From the NCBI RefSeq assembly GCF_013387495.1, contig NZ_JABZEE010000001.1, positions 310,001 through 374,000 on the forward strand: a stretch of DNA of 64,000 nucleotides, written 5' to 3'. The notes beneath the pieces were generated by a model. That model worked only from the letters and a program-made list of their open reading frames with translations, was not told the origin of the DNA and ran no database searches. Of this stretch, positions 62,298 through 64,000 are shown one piece after another (the first letter of the stretch is position 1; the number at the start of each line of letters is the position of its first letter). The DNA comes from Streptomyces sp. PKU-EA00015. GTDB lineage: Bacteria; Actinomycetota; Actinomycetes; Streptomycetales; Streptomycetaceae. The translations under genes and the position numbers were made by a program.

Positions 62298-64000
62298 ATG
62301 CAGCGCACACCACATCACCGGTCGAGATCACGAAGAGGCCTTCTGCCGGCGGCACTTGGCGTCGGAGCCCTGACCGTTTCGCTCCTGGGCGGCAATGCCG
62401 CTTCGGCCAGGCCGTACCCGGAACCGCCGCCGACAACGTTGTCCCTCCCCTCGCCGCCAGGGGGCGCGAACGTGAGGGTGCTCGTCTTCCACGCCTCGGC
62501 GACCCAGGAGTCGCCGACCGTGAACGCGGGCATCTCCGCGATCGAGACGATCGGGCTGACCGGCCCCACGGAGGGCCGGTTCAGGACGGAGGCGACTGAC
62601 GACGCCTCCGTGTTCACCGACGCCAGGCGGCTCGGCCGGTTCAACGCGGTCGTGTTCCTGACCGGTGGCGGCGATGTGCTCGACCCGGAGCAGGAGGCCG
62701 GGCTCGAGTCGTACCTGGAGGCGGGCGGCGGGTTCGTCGGCATCCACGACGCCGCGCGCACCGAGCCGTACTCGGACTGGTTCACCGGGCTGATCGGCGC
62801 CCGGCCGGCGGGGGCGGCGAGCAGCACCCAGCGGGCAATCGTCGAGGTCGGCGACCGCCGGCATCCGGCCACCCGGTCCCTTCCGCTGAACTGGAAGCGG
62901 CCGGACCGCTGGTTCAACTGGGCGCAGAATCCCTCGGGAACGGTCCACACCGTGGCCCGGCTCAAGGAGAGTTCGTACACCCCCGCGGCGAATCCCAACG
63001 GCTGGGACCACCCGATCTCCTGGTGCCGTGACTACGACGGCGGCCGGTCCTTCTACACCGGCATGGGCGGTACGGTCGACAGCTTCTCCGAGACCGACTT
63101 CCGTGACCACCTGCGCGGCGCGCTGGCGTGGACGACGCGGCTCTCTCAGGCCGACTGCAAGGCCACGATCAACGCCAACTACACGGCCGAGCGCGTCACC
63201 AAGCCCAACCAGCCCGGTCAGAACGACCAGATCGGCGAGCCGCACGGTCTGGTCGTCTCCCCCGACGGCCGGGTGCTGTACATCGGCCGCGGCGGCGCCG
63301 ACTCGAGCGTGCCCGTGGTCAGGGACTGGAACAACCCCGACATCGGCAAGGGCAACGGCGAGATCCACGTCTACGACCCCGCGACCGGCAAGGTCACCAA
63401 GGCGGGCGCGCTGACCGTCTTCGGCAACAAGGGCGGCGGTGACGAGCTGGTCAAGAACGAGGAAGGGCTGCTCGGCATCGAGCTCGACCCCGACTTCATG
63501 ACCAACGGCTGGGTGTACCTGCACTACACGCCGCACTCGCGGATCAACCGCGACACGCACATGGGCGAGCGGCGGGTCTCCCGCTTCACGCTCGACCTGG
63601 CGACCAACCAACTGGACCTGGCGAGCGAGAAGGTGCTGCTCAACTGGCCGGTGCAGATCCACAGCTGCTGCCACGCGGGCGGCGGGATGTCCTGGGACTC
63701 CCAGGGCAACCTCTACATCGCCACCGGTGACACCAACTCCTCCGGATTCAGCGGTGGTTATTCGGGCAACAATCCCGAGCCGAACTTCAAGGGCGTCTCG
63801 TTCGCCGACGCGCGCCGCACCGCGGGCAACACCAACAACCTCAACGGCAAGATCCTGCGGATCCACCCCGAGGACGACGGCACCTACACCCTCCCCGAGG
63901 GCAACCTGTTCACGGGCAGGGAGACGGCCGAGGGCGGCGGCAAGACGCGCGGCGAGATCTATGTCATGGGCGTGCGCAACCCGGCGCGGATCTTCGTCGA
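62298..64000 (+). CDS. Secreted ThuA domain plus PQQ-type sugar dehydrogenase-like protein (cut by window end)
   Basis: The reading frame from ATG 62298 runs to the end of the window (567 codons, no stop). A signal peptide (RSRSRRGLLPAALGVGALTV, ending NAASARP) is followed by a ThuA-like domain (about 60-290): VRVLVFHASATQESPTVNAG, VFLTGGGDVL, GGGFVGIHDA, GRSFYTGMGG. From about 320 a six-bladed glucose/sorbosone dehydrogenase-like propeller begins: GEPHGLVVSPDGRVLYIGRG, GLLGIELDPDFMTNGWVYLH, RVSRFTLDL, GNLYIATGDTNSSG, VMGVRNPARIFV. Domain pairs of this type are known in secreted Streptomyces proteins and may oxidise or bind sugars. GAGGGG lies upstream of the ATG. The C-terminal part is not in view. 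Confidence 0.88.
   Translation, partial: MQRTPHHRSRSRRGLLPAALGVGALTVSLLGGNAASARPYPEPPPTTLSLPSPPGGANVRVLVFHASATQESPTVNAGISAIETIGLTGPTEGRFRTEATDDASVFTDARRLGRFNAVVFLTGGGDVLDPEQEAGLESYLEAGGGFVGIHDAARTEPYSDWFTGLIGARPAGAASSTQRAIVEVGDRRHPATRSLPLNWKRPDRWFNWAQNPSGTVHTVARLKESSYTPAANPNGWDHPISWCRDYDGGRSFYTGMGGTVDSFSETDFRDHLRGALAWTTRLSQADCKATINANYTAERVTKPNQPGQNDQIGEPHGLVVSPDGRVLYIGRGGADSSVPVVRDWNNPDIGKGNGEIHVYDPATGKVTKAGALTVFGNKGGGDELVKNEEGLLGIELDPDFMTNGWVYLHYTPHSRINRDTHMGERRVSRFTLDLATNQLDLASEKVLLNWPVQIHSCCHAGGGMSWDSQGNLYIATGDTNSSGFSGGYSGNNPEPNFKGVSFADARRTAGNTNNLNGKILRIHPEDDGTYTLPEGNLFTGRETAEGGGKTRGEIYVMGVRNPARIFV

Overview
The window is high-GC actinobacterial DNA, almost certainly from a Streptomyces chromosome. 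Support comes from codon use with G or C in nearly every third position, frequent GTG and TTG starts, and genus-typical genes: an SsgA-like sporulation protein, a small WhiB-type iron-sulfur protein, a two-domain laccase, streptogrisin-type and X-Pro peptidases, and WXG100-like proteins. Many genes encode secreted proteins.

Layout, left to right. 0-13 kb: tandem repeats, a duplicated-ATPase ABC-F protein, a D-amino-acid-oxidase-like enzyme, a BCCT transporter, two translationally coupled secreted peptidases (S15 and M14), a patch of gene debris with an IS5-type transposase remnant, an SRPBCC protein and a secreted M1 peptidase. 12.6-21.5 kb: a beta-1,3-glucan utilisation regulon (LacI regulator, GH81 endoglucanase, ABC sugar importer, GH1 beta-glucosidase) with three near-identical 14-bp palindromic operators. 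21.5-25.6 kb: an accessory patch with a frameshifted SMI1/KNR4 gene, DUF6461 and DUF5958 genes, the 3' half of a tRNA-Gly gene next to integrase-arm-like repeats, and a MITE-like element with CTAG target duplications. 26-30.8 kb: secreted sphingomyelinase, streptogrisin-type protease, macrodomain protein and MerR regulator. 30.8-38 kb: a four-gene beta-oxidation operon (racemase, acyl-CoA dehydrogenase, thiolase, FadJ-type protein) divergent from a trans-acting enoyl-reductase-like gene.

38-51.5 kb: endonuclease V, a YciI protein, a BNR-repeat protein, an SsgA-like protein, a metal-linked pair with a CsoR-like operator and a broken N-terminus, a PEP-mutase-like protein, a second ABC-F gene with a long structured leader, an acyl-ACP desaturase behind a large palindrome, an SDR lacking its catalytic tyrosine, and a WXG100-type cluster. 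51.3-64 kb: WhiB and VOC genes, then a second accessory region. It holds an IS110 fragment abutting a truncated MFS gene, an SMI1/KNR4 gene convergent with a 1489-residue secreted protein ending in a NucA/NucB-like nuclease domain, two small exported proteins and a GNAT remnant. The window ends with a laccase and the start of a ThuA/sugar-dehydrogenase gene cut by the window edge.

The most interesting points are the secreted NucA/NucB protein with its SMI1/KNR4 neighbour, the tRNA-Gly integration scar, the ABC-F leader with a possible ribosome-sensing uORF, and the glucan regulon with its operators. Frame calls and motifs come from reading the sequence; no database search was run.
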